From positions 15,141,501 to 15,205,500 of the forward strand of contig JAWUZG010000084.1 of the NCBI GenBank assembly GCA_036785705.1: a stretch of 64,000 nucleotides of DNA, read 5' to 3'. The translations under genes and the position numbers were made by a program. This document shows positions 37,607 to 51,800 of the stretch, piece after piece (positions within the stretch are counted from its first letter, which is position 1; the number at the start of each line of letters is the position of its first letter). The DNA comes from Acanthornis magna (Eukaryota; Chordata; Aves; Passeriformes; Acanthizidae). The notes under the pieces are model-generated. The model saw nothing but the letters and a program-made list of their open reading frames with translations. It had not been told where the DNA came from and ran no database searches.

Positions 37607-38390
37607 AATCATAGAACTATGGAATCATAGAACAGGCTGAGCTGGAAGGGATCCATGAGGATCATCAAGTTCAGCTCCTGGTCCTGCACAAGACACCCCA
37701 CCATGTGCCTGAGAGCATTGTCCAAACACTTCCTGAACTCTCTCAGGCTTGGTGCTGTGACCACTTCCCTGGGGAGCCTGTTCCAGTGCCCAAACACCCT
37801 CTGGCTGAAGAATCTCTTTCTAATATCCTACCTAAACCTCCCCTGGCACAACTTCAGGCCATTCCCTCGAGTTCTGTCACAGATCACCACAGAGAAGGGA
37901 TCAGTGTCTGTCCCTCCTCTTCCCCTCACAAGGAAGTTGTCACTGCAATGAGGTCTCCCCTCAGTCTCCTCCAGGCTGAACACACCAAGTGACCTCAGCT
38001 GCTCCTCGTAAGGCTTCCCCTCCAGATCCTTCACCATCCTTGTAGCCCTCCTTTGGACACTCTCTAATGGCTTTTTGTCCCTTTTATATTGCGGTGCCCA
38101 AAGCTGCCCCCATCACTCGAGGTGAGGCCACCCCAGGGCAGAGCAGGACAATCCCCTCCCCTGCCTGGCTGGCAGTGCTGTGCCTGATGCCCTCAGGACA
38201 GGCTTGGCCCTCCTGGCTGCCAGGGCACTGCTGGCTCATTCAACTTCCCATAGAGCAGGACCCCCAGGTGCCTTTCCACAGCACTGCTCCAGCCTCTCAT
38301 TCCCTAATCTACTCACAGAACCAGGATTGCCCCGTCCCAACTGCAGAATCCAGCACTTGCCCTTGTTAAACTTTATACAGTTGGTATCCT
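37607..38390 (-). mobile_element. CR1 LINE fragment, antisense, long 3' UTR
   Basis: About 780 bp. On the + strand it begins with two copies of the reversed CR1 terminus, ATGGAATCATAGAAC. It runs through GGATCATCAAGTTCAGCTCC, GAGCCTGTTCCAGTGCCC, CTCCTCCAGGCTGAACACAC, AGGTGAGGCCACCCCAGGGC and GTTAAACTTTATACAGTTGG. It matches the layout of a CR1 3' end of the CCATGTGCCTGAGAG subgroup, also present at 27.0 kb. The terminal unit duplication is normal for CR1. Confidence 0.92.
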
Positions 38391-41300
38391 TCAAAGGTAT
38401 TAAAAATAAGATGCTTCTGTCTTTGCTGCTTCTTTAAGAAAACAAGGTGAGTAGCTTTACCTTGAATAAGAACAGCATATTATAATCTCCATTTGACCTT
38501 CTTGCTGGGGAATGCTTCTCTTTTGGGGTGCACCCAGTTCAGTTACCTAAAATTTCCTTTGCTTCCCTCCTCTCCGTTTCCTTTTTCTGTTTGAATCTGT
38601 AGTAGTTTGGAGCTGTGTTCACTCTGCACTGTTAATGGCCCATAGCCTGTTTCCCTTCCACCACACTAAGTGTGCTGAGAGCCTGCAGACCTGGGGGATG
38701 TATTTTTGGTGTGTACTCAAGCAGCTGCACTGCTGCTGAGACAAGCAAATGTGGAAGCTTTAGTGAAATGCCCAGTCCCCCAAATATAGAATCCAGCCAT
38801 GAAGGCTGCAGGATTAAAGTAAGCCTGTTCACCTCGGCTCACTTCCTGCACATGCTGTTGCAAGGAAAAAGCGAATGGTTGTTTATTAGGGAATGATTTA
38901 GAAGATTATATTTAATTAAGGTGCTTGCATGGCTAAGTGCTGATATGCAGCTACCTACTACAGGAAATGTGCCAGTTGCTTCAACTAATGCTGGACCGTG
39001 ATGTTTTAATTGATCTCCGGTTCGACAAAGGCAGCTTTTGCAGTGAGGAATTAATGGGTGAATGATGGGCATGGGATAGTAGTCAGTGTTCCTTGCCACA
39101 GTAGTTTTTCTGTCTAAATTAAAAGAAGCTATCCATTTTAGTGCTCTGAAAGGGTTTTTCTGTTGTCTTTGACTTGACTTGCCTCAGTAATATTTAGTGT
39201 TTAATTTGAAGTTACCATAGGAGTTTCTGATCTTTTGGCTAGGACTGATCCATTTTAAATCTTGAAGATGCCAGATACCAAATATACCACATCTTATGGA
39301 TCACAGTTGGAAGACTGAAGGCGGGGAAGTCGAACCTGATCAGTGAATATTCCTTTAATAATCACTAATTTACCTGCTGCTTCAGTGAAGAAACATTTTT
39401 GAACTCTTGTATTGCAGTGGGACTGTCAATCTGCCTTTACAAATAACCCTCATAACTTCTAATATAGCATAAGCACTGTAATCATCAGGCAGTTTAAATG
39501 AGGATAGGGGAGGATAGGGATTAAAACTGTTCAAGGGGATTTAAGTTGTCAGATAATCAGTGGCAGGTGTCCTTTACTTGTGGCAGATGGCTTAGGTGTT
39601 GTCAAAGGTTTCACTGCAGAGCAAGAGAGAGCTTGTCTTACTCTTTGCTTCCCAAAGCCAGCCTGAATGTGCACTGGCATGCTTTTCTTCTGTTCTGGCA
39701 AGGACCTTTGTAGCAGTGCATAGGAAAGCAAATCAAACTGAAGACTGGCATTTATGGTGATTTACATGATATGCTTATGAACATTAAGCTGCAAACAACA
39801 TTTTGGGTAATACCAGAAGTGTTTATTTGAGAGATGGAAAGTTAACTTCATCCTCATTGATGTATTTTCCTTACCTTTTTGGTGCTGGTAATGGGCAATC
39901 TTTTTACACCGTACGTGCTTGAATTCAGTATGGGCACTTCCTGTTCAAAACTAGTGCCTTGTTTTCATTTCAGCAAGGGGTGAAGTGTAGTAAAGAGGTT
40001 GATCAAATTTGTTCCCCAGTCTCTCTGGGTGGCTGTGGGAGTCCTGACTTCGATGTTCTCCCATAAGCACAAGTCGTCTCTGCGTTTTGTTTCAGTGCAG
40101 TGAGTGTTAAGCCAAGTCTACCTTAATGCCCCTGGTGTTACCTTGCTGACGATGTACTTCTCTTGCCAGTGAAGTTTGTGCATGCACATGTGAAACTGAA
40201 ATTTCTTCATGCTCAGCTTTTGAATTCCTCTTCTGAGTGCATCACTTGTATTAGTAGATCTCTCCAAAGTAGATGAGGAGAGAGTCAGAAGCTTCATGTC
40301 AACATAAAGAAGTATGAAAAGAAGCATCTGTCCTCAGGGGCTAAATTTACAGAAGCGACTGGACCTGCATGTAAGTGTTTGGAAGTAGTTTGTGTTCTCT
40401 GAGAAATCAGATATTGTAATAGCCTACCAGCCACTTGACACTGCTTATTTGCAGTCTTTTAAGATGTCAGAGGAAGATCAAAAAGTGTTGGTTCAAGTCT
40501 GCTAATATTACTTGCTTTTCTTTAGTTGTGATGTGCTTTGCTGGTGATCAAATATTGGCAGGTATTGAAGGTATATCTTTTGGATGCCATCTTGCTGCAA
40601 ATTCTGGGTACTGACTCGCTCTAGTCTCTCTCCTTTTGTTTTCATAACATGTTGCAGATTTCAGTAGAGTTAAAACAGATTTCTGATGTGCTTAAAGCAA
40701 ACCTGGTGTAGATTTACACCTGGCAAAGGTTTAAGCAGAAATTAAAAATGAGTATGGAGTGTGCATGGTGTGACAGTAAAGTATCATTAGTAACCCTTCA
40801 GCCTCACAGCTACATACCAGCCTGATCAAAATAATTCTCTTCACATATGAAAAGCTTTAAGCAACAATCCATTGAAAGTATCCAGTGAAGATCCCATGAT
40901 TCCTACGAAAGACATGCCAAAGGTTTGGCAATGAAGAATTTGTGCTTCATCCTTGGTGAAAGATCTTTTTTGCCAAGAGGCTGAAGTTATTGGCATTGTT
41001 CACGAGGGTGTTGAACACATAAGTGTCTTGTATTTCTTCCTCAAATCCTCCTTGGCCAAGCTGATTGCCTGTTCTTACTGATTAGACTTTCTGATACAGA
41101 GCTGTGTTATCAGTAATGATCTGTTCTGTAATGTGCACAATTCTCTGGAGTGTTTTCAGGTAAAGGTGGTTTTGTGAAGGATATCCTTGACTTGCATTCT
41201 TAATACGGTGTGAAGTGCTTGCTCAGTATGACTTGTCCTTTAATTTATTTTTCCCTGATTCTTTTTCGGGGAATATTAAATATTTAGATACCAACATTTT

Positions 41301-44300
41301 TGGAAGTGGCTGCTAAAACAGATTGATTTTCCTTACTCAGTCCCCTTCAGAGTGAAACATGAGTCCTTTTTTTTTAAATGCAGCCCAGATGGTATGCTGC
41401 TTAAAGTGAGCAATGTGTTGCAGTGAAAATGGACTACTTTATCCTTCTTTCCTTCATCCTTTACTTAACTGAACACATCCGTGTAGCTCCTATTTGGGTT
41501 GAATTCAAAATTAATCAAAGAGGGTGCAGGGTAAATATGTCATCTATTGGAATGCCAACTCTGCCAGATTGAAGGAGTTTCTGCCCCTGCCAACAAGCAG
41601 TGCAGCAAGTTGGCTACACAAAACCTGATATCTTTATGGCCCTTGTTAGAAAAATGGACATGATGATGTGGTTTGGTCCTTTCCATGTGTGTCTTGAGTG
41701 TGTCTGTAACACTGCCCCTCCTTGTGCGTGTACAGTCCTGCATTGGGCTGTGTGCTGAGTGGGCAGGAATGTCACATTCCTGAGGGCTGGGAGTTGAGAC
41801 CTGCACTGAGGATTTCTTTGAGGGGTTTTTTAAGTCCATTAGGAGAGACTTGCAAAGTGTGAGGGAAGCAGGAGTAATACCATTTAAAGCACTTCCACAT
41901 GTGCCATTGTTTTGACAGTTTTTTAATCCACCAGTGGATTTTTTGGGCATGGGGTAATGCACGAAACAAGTTTCTAGATGCATTGGCTGTGACTCTCAAA
42001 TTGCTTTATGTAACATGCAACTCTCCTAGGAGCTGATGAAGGTCATGTTTTAAGAGAAATATTGGTTGCCTTGAAACTGGATTGAGTCAGAGTTCCTATG
42101 TTCCCACTCTGCAGCAAAGCTTGAATAGGGCTGTCTGCAGGTATCTTGATCTGCCACTATCTTTTGTTTGTTCGGTAAAAGGGGTTAGTAATACATCTTC
42201 GCTTTAAAAGAATATTGAGGATAAATTTATTGTATGACAAAGGAAACCCTGTAAACAACTTCCTGGGTAAAAAAATAAAATTTCATACCTGTTCCTGGAA
42301 TGTTGCTTCAAACTAATAGGGTAGAAGTATGGCATTTATTTAAAGGAGTTGTTAAACGGAACAGGGACTTGATAGTGCATTTTTAAGGAGGTTGTTTCTT
42401 GTTTGTGCTTTTTGAAACTAAAAATTTCTAAAATTAGTTAGCTTGGTCTAAATTTTTTCATTAAAGGAGTGTGGAGATGATAGCTGCAACTTCTCAGGCA
42501 AGATAGTAGCAGCAGATCTGACAGGAGCTGAGCTTTGGTTTTCTGCACAGGAGGTGTTACAGTGCTTGAGATACATCCAGTTGTTATGTTTTCTCTTGGG
42601 AATACCATGATGCTTCATGGGGAGAAGGCAGTTCTGTAGCTGGGGCAGGTAGCTGTGAGACCTGGTGTTGGTTCATAGGTAGTAACTTGCCCAAGTTGAG
42701 AAGAAGTCCCACTTAAATGTTCATCGAAGGACTTTTCATTTTGAATAGGTGCTACTTCCATATGTAAGGGGGGCAGGTTGGATGAGAGATACAGATACAA
42801 GGTTAGGTAAGAAGGTAGTGCAGAGCAATGGAGAGAGATGCTGTGAGATTGGCACCTTTTTGATGTTGCTGCCTAAATGTACTGCCTTAGTTGCTTAGCT
42901 TCCGAGAGACCAAAAGCCTTGGTGATTTCTAGTTCTCTCGTCAAGCTTGAATAAGCTCTGTTTTATATCAGAGATTTATTCTTAGGCAAGACATTTCAGT
43001 TTTGTAATATCTGAGAACTTGTAAATTCTAATAAAGGTTATGAAGATTACCAGGAAAGTCTTCCAGTAGTACCATACTGACCTGAAAGCTGCTTTTGGGG
43101 AAAACTATGGAGAACGGAGTTAATTCTACTGTTGAAGTTCTTAGATGCTTTGTAACTAACTTGAGAAGAGGGTATGTTAACTGAACCTTTATGTTGCAGG
43201 CAGAGGTGGTGTTAGTGCACTGGGAGTGGTTTGCTAATAGGAGGTTGTGTAAATGCTGACAGCTTCACCCTGCAGCTCTTTGAGTGTGGTGATTTTCATT
43301 TGGTCATTACTTACCAGGTACATGTCAGTGATACAAAGACTGAGCTGAATGTGTTCAGTTACTGTTGTAAGGGGGAAAATGCCATAAATAACAACAAAGC
43401 CGTTGCTGGTTGAACACAGAAGTGTAGAACTCAGTTAACAGTGATGCTGTAAGGCTGCACTAGCCTGGGGGTGCTTATTGACAGCATCTTATCTGTTCAG
43501 TGTTTCATGGCAGGAGTAGCCAAGGACATACTGTTGCCATTGCTGATTTAAATTTAGGGACTCAGGCGTGAGGCAGAGTTGGGTGTATGGTTTCCCCAGG
43601 AGCTGCTGGGAGCAGTGAGGGTCCTGCCTGACTGGGCTGGAGCTGAGCTTGTTCTGGTGTGCTGTTGTCTGTAACAGTGTAGAGAGCAAACCTGCTTCTT
43701 CTCCATGGGAAGAACAGTGATGCAGGGACTGAAACTGAGGTTTGAATGACACTACTAAAACATGTCTAATTGCCAGCTGCATCCCTGGACGTGCTTTTTG
43801 GTGGCTGTCACACTCTTTCTTTAAGGTGCTATAGCAGGAGAGTTACAGGTAACTCTGGGTGTGTGAACAGTGGCTCAGATTGCCCGCCTGCCTCAGAAGA
43901 CCTTATTTCCACCTTTTTTTCTGGACTACATTGTCTTTTAACAGCTCAGGGCAAATTTCCATTAGGGCATCTGTTCTGTGCTGGCAGATTCTTGAAACAT
44001 CCCCAGGAAAGTCAGCCATTTTCAAGAAATAACATTTGAAAGGAAATACATTGTTTGAGGCAGACATAGGCTTAAAGAGACTGCCTCCCTGAAGCATTCC
44101 TCTCATGTCTTTTTAAACAGTGATGTGAAACTTAGCAGTTTTGCCTGTGTCATGGATGGAGCATTTTGATACATTGTGGGGGAGGAAGGGAACCATCTAC
44201 ATTTGTCTGATTCAGGAGTTTCTGAAAAGCCTCATGCGCTAATCATACTGTAAAGCTTATTATTTGGGTAGATGTGTTTTCCAAAGATGCCTGTACAAAT

Positions 44301-45687
44301 TAGATTCCTCCCTGGGACTTCAGGAACGAGCTAGGAAAAAGGTCTTATCTGAAACTTCTTATCTTGGCAGTTGTGATCTGCCCTGTGCAGCGCTTAAGAG
44401 TGGGGAACTCACTATGTTGTGTTCATGTTTTTCCTTGCCCTTGGTGTTCAGGCCTTCTTGGGAGGGGAAGGAGTTGGACTCCAAGAGCAACAGGAAGCAA
44501 GATGGTGTAGGGATGGGCAGTGGAGGGAACCAGCTACAGCTCTGCCATTCCCCCAGAGTTCCAAAAATAATGTAGTTATCCTCAAAACAGGTAAATGATA
44601 GATAAATGGTTAAGCTTTTTGTCAGCTTAGTTCTTCCTGGTTCTGAACCATGAAGGTATGCAGGTTGGCAGGGGGGTATGTTTTTGTGACGCCTCCATCC
44701 TTACTTGGGATTTGTATTTCTGGGGTTTTTGCCTACTCAAGTGCATGTTGCCTGGGACTAGTCTGGAATTGGACAGGAAGACAAGGGGAAGAATATTATT
44801 TTTCTCACTCTCTGCCTTGTCTTGCAGCTTCCCCCCAGCTCTGTGACAGGTCGTGCCATTTTGATGCTTATTAAAACCATTGAGTGTCATTATCTTTCCT
44901 TCACTGAAGTTCGTGTTTCTGTGATATCTGCATTCCAAAAAACAATGCACAAAGTGAGAAAAATGGTAGATTAAAATGACTGGCTAGCACTGTGTTTAAC
45001 CTTGAAGGCTAATCTCTAGGTTTCTTTCTCTCACTGTTCTCTTGATCTCCAGTATCCTGCTACTGTGCCCCTTCCACTTGGCAGACTCTCAGTGTGCCAG
45101 GTAGCCTGTGGACAGATGTATGTCAGGGGATTGTATTAACACTAAGAAGCTCAATTCTAACTTTGATCAGCAGCACTAAGTTTAAAACTTAACTGAAAAC
45201 CTAGTATGAATTAGTCAGTGTGTTACCTTGTGCATAGCCCTTGGCTAACAACAGCAACAAGGTATTCTGCAAGCTAAGTACTAATCTGACAAAAGCATGG
45301 GAGGATAAAGCTGAGTTCATGTAGCCTCATCAGTTTTACTTCTGTTTAGGCTGACCGTGTGAAGAAGAGAGAATTTTTTTTGAACAACCATTGCTTTGAC
45401 CTGAGTGTATATAGAGACTGCATGTATGTTCCTAGAAAGAAAAGAGCAAGAGGAAATCTGCAAAATGGAGTGTGAGAATGGAGAACAGATTAAATGAGAA
45501 TTTAGGAAAAAGAAAGTGCTACCAATTACCATGCTCAGGACACTGATAGGATAATGACAAAATAACCAGGATTAGGATCCATTTGTTTCATCTTTATTCA
45601 ACCACTGATAAACAGCTTGCTCAGTTGACAGTTTTTGCTGCTTTTGTTAAATCCTCAATAAACTTACCTCTCTTTCATTTGTCGCAG
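38391..45687 (+). other. LDLRAD3: LDLRAD3 intron 1, distal part and acceptor
   Basis: Ordinary AT-rich intronic DNA, with no mobile element or RNA gene recognised. It ends in a pyrimidine-rich tract, TTACCTCTCTTTCATTTGTC, then GCAG at 45684-45687, which forms the acceptor for exon 2. Confidence 0.7.
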
Positions 45688-45834
45688 ACAGCCAACTGCT
45701 GCCTGGGAATAACTTCACGAATGAATGCAACATTCCTGGAAACTTCATGTGCAGTAATGGACGCTGTATCCCAGGGGCCTGGCAGTGTGATGGGCTGCCG
45801 GACTGCTTTGATGACAGTGATGAGAAGGAATGCC
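45688..45834 (+). CDS. LDLRAD3: LDLRAD3 coding exon 2: first LDL-receptor class A repeat
   Basis: A 147-nt exon sits between an acceptor (GTCGCAG) and a consensus donor (GTAAGT at 45835). Entering in phase 1 it gives residues 12-60 and the first base of codon 61. It contains one whole LDL-A module: Cys25, 33, 38, 45, 51 and 60, with core [16 protein letters not shown] holding the Asp/Glu calcium ligands. The lead-in [14 protein letters not shown] matches LDLRAD3 and no other LDL-A protein I know, and carries an N-glycosylation sequon at Asn20. The module is extracellular. In mammals this first repeat is the part bound by an alphavirus that uses LDLRAD3 as receptor (published knowledge). From recall, mammals have DKSDE where this bird has DDSDE. 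LA repeats 2 and 3, the membrane span and the tail are downstream of the window, so the gene is partial. Confidence 0.96.
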
Positions 45835-48800
45835 GTAAGTGACCATTGCTGTGACCTTATCATGCTTTGTATTACAGGCCTTGGCTCAGTAGTGTTACTG
45901 CTGTGTTCTGTGGTGTGTGTTAGGGAAGGAATAAAGCTACTGCCACTTTTCTAATTGAGATCTTGTTGGAAAAAACACACAGGCTTTATTGTTTCAGGTC
46001 TTTCATGTTCTTCAGTTTCCAGTTTAATACAACACTTGGCGAGGTACCCGAACAGATGGATAGATTGAGATGGACTTGACTTACGATTCTTCCAGTGTAA
46101 GAGTGATGCTCTGTGAGTTTTAGGGATCGTGCATGTACTGCTTCAGCACTCTGGTCTAGTGCTCTAAGTTGACCTTCAACTTCAGTTGAACTACCATCAA
46201 ACCTAGTTCCTTTTATTTCAAAATTGTTGACTGTATCCTGTTATTTTTGTTTGTTATATTTGTTCTCTCCTATCAAAATGCAGTTCTTAACTCTATGAAC
46301 GTTAATGATAACTTCCTAAAAGACAGGCTAAACTAATTTGCTAACTGGTGTTTTTAAGTTTTAATCCTTCCTATAGAACTTCTAATTCCAGAGAACTAAA
46401 AAAGTCTGATGTGGTTCTCCTCTGTGATTTCTTCTTTTTCTTAGCATTAAGATTTAGTTACTGTTACTCAGACATTAATTAGCATGAAACTTTCTAGCCT
46501 ACATGTCTTAACCAGAGAGCAAAATTATGCTGCAGCATAATGCTGTGATTTGAAATCCAGTTCAGAGTGAAAAAAAATCAAATTTCATGTGATTCTATGG
46601 CAACAGAAAAATTTCTGAGAAGTTGCTGCTTTTTGTGTAGCAAATATGGTTTCTTTATCTGTGTACTTTACAGAGGTTTTCGTTACACTTAAATTGAACT
46701 TATAAGAAGCTTACCTTTCCCAGGACATTTCCAAGACAACATGAGCTTTGCTTATGGAGCAGAAGGAAAAAAGAATAGCTTCTTTCAAATTACCTGACCA
46801 GAAATACCATGTGTTGTTAAATGCTCTTGCTTTTATAGCTTGATTCCTTGTCTTTAACCCCAGTAATCCATCCCTTTTAAATAATGAGGCTTTAATAACT
46901 GTGCTGTGTAAATCTCCATATATAGTTCTGCTTTAAACCAGTGAGTTTTGCTCACTTTCTAAAGAATTAAAAGTATCTGTATGAAGTATCTGATGCTTTG
47001 CAGTCTTTGTAAGGCATTAGGCTTGTGTTGCAACACTCAAGACAGGTTAATTTAATTTTTTTCATGCATAAATATTAACATAAAAGGATAGGCCTGTTAT
47101 AAGGATTGATCAGTGTTATGCATACCCTAGAAGAAATTGTATCAGTGGTAGCTTTGCAAGAATAAAAATATCTGAAGTTCAACCTGTACCTTTCAGTGAG
47201 ATGTTCCTGATGATAACAGTTATGTGACTCAGGTTCCTCATTACTTGGCTCCTGAATAGACTGCTGGCATGACTTTTGGTGTGCTGTTTCTACCTCTTAA
47301 AACAAGCTAAATGATGGTACTTCTTTTTATTTATAGGATACACATTGGGAGTTTTTGTGTCTCTAAGAATGTTGTCATCTTCTGCCTTGCATAAATTTTG
47401 TTTCACTTGATACAATTATATGATGTTTATGAAGATTTTCTTAATGAAGGCTGGACTGGGTGTTTACCCAGGAATCAGTAACAGGAAAATATGCTTTGTG
47501 ACTCTCTGTTCAAAAATTTCCTTACCAAAATCAGTTTGGTCTGGTGAATTACACACAGTAATAAACATAGTAACTGACAATAAAATATAAATAGCTGTAA
47601 AATGGCAGTTCATAAAAGCTGTTCTTGTCACCACAGACTCAAATAAACCTCAATGATGTAGGCTATGCTGCAACTATGAATTTTAAGTTGCTGCAGAACT
47701 GTCCTTCCTGGGTTTTTTTCAAATACTTTTATCCAGCTTGATTGGCTGACAGTTTCCTGGATGAGCATCCTTTTGATCCTACAGAAATTGATGGAGATAA
47801 TTAGACTGTTCTTTCTTCTTGCCATACATCTATCTGCTATCGGATCACCTTCACAAATGTAAAATTAGCATAAAAAAGAGACTTGCAGGGAGAGCAATCG
47901 ACTTGAATCCTATGCTGGCCTGTTGTTAACAGGTCAGATAAGGCAAAACAGAATGAAGGTAGTGCTTGTTTGAACCTCCACTTTTGTAGTGTTACCAACC
48001 AGTCTTTTATGTTATAAAGTGACTACAAGTTGGATGGGCTTATACAGACCAAATCTAGTGTTAGATTTGTTCCTAGCTCAGAGATAAGACATTGAAAAGC
48101 AGCTCTAGAGGTACAAATTTTTTTGAATCATTTTAGGCTAAGCTTTGTTACCTTCCTTCATCAGAACAGGGCTCTACTTCCTAAAACTTACCTTGCAGTG
48201 AAATTAGAGTGCTTTGTTTACTGCTGTGATTTTGCTTTGTAGTAGCTGAGCTGTTGATGGTGAGCACAAAGCCATAGGAGTTGCATTAGCAGCATGAGAT
48301 GGCTGAGTTCCCAGTGTGTTACTACTCACAGCTATGCTTTAAGCTGCTTTGTCTGTGATTCCTCATCAAGTAACTATTTCACATTGAAAAATGTTAACCT
48401 TGTTTAAAAATGTCTGCGCATGAGTAGGAGCTTGGTTACAGGGTTCGTTTGTTGTGAAGATGAGTATGCTGTGTTTTGGCATGCCCATGAGGAAGTATTT
48501 GTGCACACATGCGTGGTTATGTGGAAAGTCTTTCTCTTTTGGTTTGTCTTATGGTTGAATGTAGATGTCCAACAGTATTTTACCAATTCCATTGCTGTAG
48601 CATCTCATCTTGTCTGTCCCCCTTTAAACAGGAAAATTTTGAACTCGGGGTCTGGTTCTCATTTTTTGTGGCCAGCAAGTGGAAAAGTGATAGTCTGAGT
48701 GTGAGGAGGAAATACAGTGCAAAGCAGAATTACCTGCACCTTGTCCATTCATGTCTTATCTCTTCCCTCTCCTCCTTTTGTCCTTTTTCTGTCTCCTCTT

Positions 48801-51800
48801 CTGCAGGACCATCTCTTTTAACTATGTCACTTTGCTTGTGGCCTTTCTCTTCATCTCCCACACTTGCCAGAGCCTGCATACCATCTGCTGTCTTCCATGC
48901 TTCCTCTGTGCCCTTATGTATGACCTTAACACTTCCCATCCCAGCTGTCTTTGTGCTGTTTAGGGCACTGAACATTTCTTATATTCTTGCCTTCTGTCAT
49001 GGTGATGTGGTGACTGAAAAATGTTACCTGGTTTTATCTGGGGAGGAGGGTTGAGAAAGGCATGGGAGGGAGGGAATAAGCTGAGACAGTGACTTCTCAT
49101 TGTTATAAATAAGAATTACTTCTTGAAGAACAACCTCTCTTTGTTTTTTCCTCCAAGACACTAACTGAGCTTGAAAAAGATTAATTTACCGTATCAGTGT
49201 GAATGTTTTGTAAGTTCTTCCAGTTCTCTGTAATTTGAGTAATCTGCTATCATCAGTGTATCTCCCAATGGAGAACTGTTTTGTAGTCCATTCCCCTCTT
49301 CTGGTTCTCATTGGTTGGATTGCTCCTCAGCCTGTGTAGTCCAGTGTCTGTCATGCACGTTTCTTTGAAGTATTGCTATTACTACTGCTTTTCACCTATG
49401 CAGATGATTTATAAAGGAAGGTGAGGCTCTTAACAAATGCAGAATCTTTACCGACAGGACTTCCCTGTGAAGCTTGGAGGGACTGATTGCATAGATCCTA
49501 AATCCTCCTCTAGTTGTATACTGGCCATTATAGATACCTGGAGTGAGTGAGTTAGTGCTTGCCCTGGTCAGGTTGGGAGCTGCATGCTGTGAGAACGCAG
49601 TTCTTTTTGTTATTAGATATGGAAGATCCAGAGCTTTCCAAAATAGAGAACCTGAATGGAAAGAGCATAGGAATGTGTGCTTGCATGTTTCGAAACATTT
49701 TGAGGTAAATGGATTATCTTTAGTGCTGGCTTTTGTACCTGCCTGCTGACCTGTTCTTTTGGAGCCAAGACCTGCATCTCGCTCTTGGAAGGATTCTCAT
49801 CTTGAGATTTAAGAGTCCACTAATATTCTTAGTTAAGCTCATAATTTACTCTGTCATCTCTGTTTCCTCTTTCCTTTGCTCTTTGTACATCTTTGTATTA
49901 GATTATTACAGAGAGAACATTGTGAACACAGAATGGCTTCTGTCACTAATGAGCAGCAGCTAGTGGGGAGATGGCATGTGCTGCCTTTGTCAGCTAACGA
50001 GCAGCAGATGGTGGGGATTCAGAGCATGGCACATCATCCACGCTAAGTGCCTGGCATGACAGCAGCCAGAATTAGAGACATACCAAATACCCAGGAGTCT
50101 AGATTTTCCTTCGTCGCTCTTCTGAGAGATGCCAAATTTGTATGTTCAGCTATGAGCAAATAGTGGCACACAGTGAATCAGTGACTAGCTGTGTTAATCC
50201 CAGGGCTAAAGAGTGTAGGCTGTGGGCTAGAAAAAAGTTGTATGCAAGGATAGCCTTGGGGCAGTGTGTTCTCATGTTAACAGCCTCTGTCTCATATGTT
50301 TCTCTTTCCAGTTGTCACTGTTGCTCGTTCAACACAAACATAAAGGTAAAGCAGGCTTCTGAGTCAATGCTGAAAGCTGTGACTGGGTTGTATAGATGTC
50401 TGGACAAGGGGGTATCATCCATGCTTGTAAGGATGTGCTGCCAACACACTCCTGCACTGGCTAGCAAGAGCTGGTCTGTAGGAACATCCGGAACTGTGGT
50501 AATAAAAAGCTCATTTCATCACCAGCAATCCATCGTCATCAAACCTTGCTCTGATCGTCCTTCAGACAGAGCAAGTCTCCTCCATGGGGGAGAATGTTTT
50601 TATTAAATGAAGTGCTGCATGAAAATGGTCCATTATAATTAGGATTCCCCAGACAGGTATTGAAGCCACCTGCCAAGCAGGCTTCCACTAAAGGTCAGTT
50701 TTGTCTCTTTGCCTGAGTCACATGTGCTTGCAGGGAACCCACTGCAATCAGAACTAAAGGTTTTATAATGCCTGCAGTCCTGGGTTGCACTCAGCGTCGT
50801 GTGGTGAGCCAAGCTTTTCTGCAGTTTCACAGCAGCAGGCTAAAACTCTCATAGTCCTGAACACTGTGACTCATATGTGGGCAATCTGAAAAAACAGTTT
50901 AATCCAGGTATCTAGCGGGTCTGGTAAGAACATTTCTGTTTCTGTATCAGGGAATTGAAGCTCTTGGCACCCCTGCTGAAGCCAGGGTCCTGGTGACAAA
51001 TACCCCAGGTACTCTTACAGCTGGTAAGCTGCATGCCATAGTGCAAGGATGAAGGTGTGATGTGGGAATGTTTTCTGGTTATGGTTGTGACCATGCTTTT
51101 ATTGCTTTTGCAAGTATTTTAAACTACCTTTGTCAGGTTAGTAGTATATTTGAGATAGTCCTGTAATTACTTGTTCATTGCTGATATGTTGCCATATTAA
51201 TTTTTTATTTCATCTTCTCTTGTGTGTCTCCTAGCTGTGTTCTTGCTTTTACCCTGTAGAGTTGTAACTCTCTGTTTATATATAAGAAATTTGACATATT
51301 TTGTCACATTCCATTCTGCATCTATCTTTTCTATGTTGAGTAAATTTGCATTTCCATTTAATCTATCTAAATGCACATAGGGTTTTTTATAAATGCTTTA
51401 TAGTCTCAGAAGATTTTATAAATCTGGTGTCATTGGGGTGTGGAGTGCTGGGGTGGGAGATGTGGCACAACTAAGCCTGCATCATTCAAAGTGTTTGTAT
51501 CTGCACACTTGCTCAAAATCTTTGTTGTCTCTGCGCTGGTGGGGACTTAAAGTGGATTAGCAGTGTATTGTAGTTTGAAATTGCAGCCCACAGTAACCAT
51601 TTTTAAGCTTCTCCGAGGTTTGCTATACCTTATTTTCCTTACTTTTTCCGTTTCCAATATAAAGGTTTCCTACCAGACAAGTGTTTACTGCTCCCTCTGG
51701 TGTTCACTTGCAACAGGTGTTGGAGCTCCCGGCGCTGAGGAGCGGCAGGGTTCGAAGGGATCACTTACCCAGGGCTCTGGAGGAGAGAGAAAGAGTCTTT

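Noticed and set aside
48509..49054. 181-codon plus-strand open frame
   Set aside because: Pyrimidine-rich intronic DNA giving Ser/Leu/Phe-rich translation; no domain and overlapping frames on both strands.
49948..50017. 22-base direct repeat with 48-base period
   Set aside because: Short and imperfect (three mismatches); likely chance or an old duplication with no visible role.
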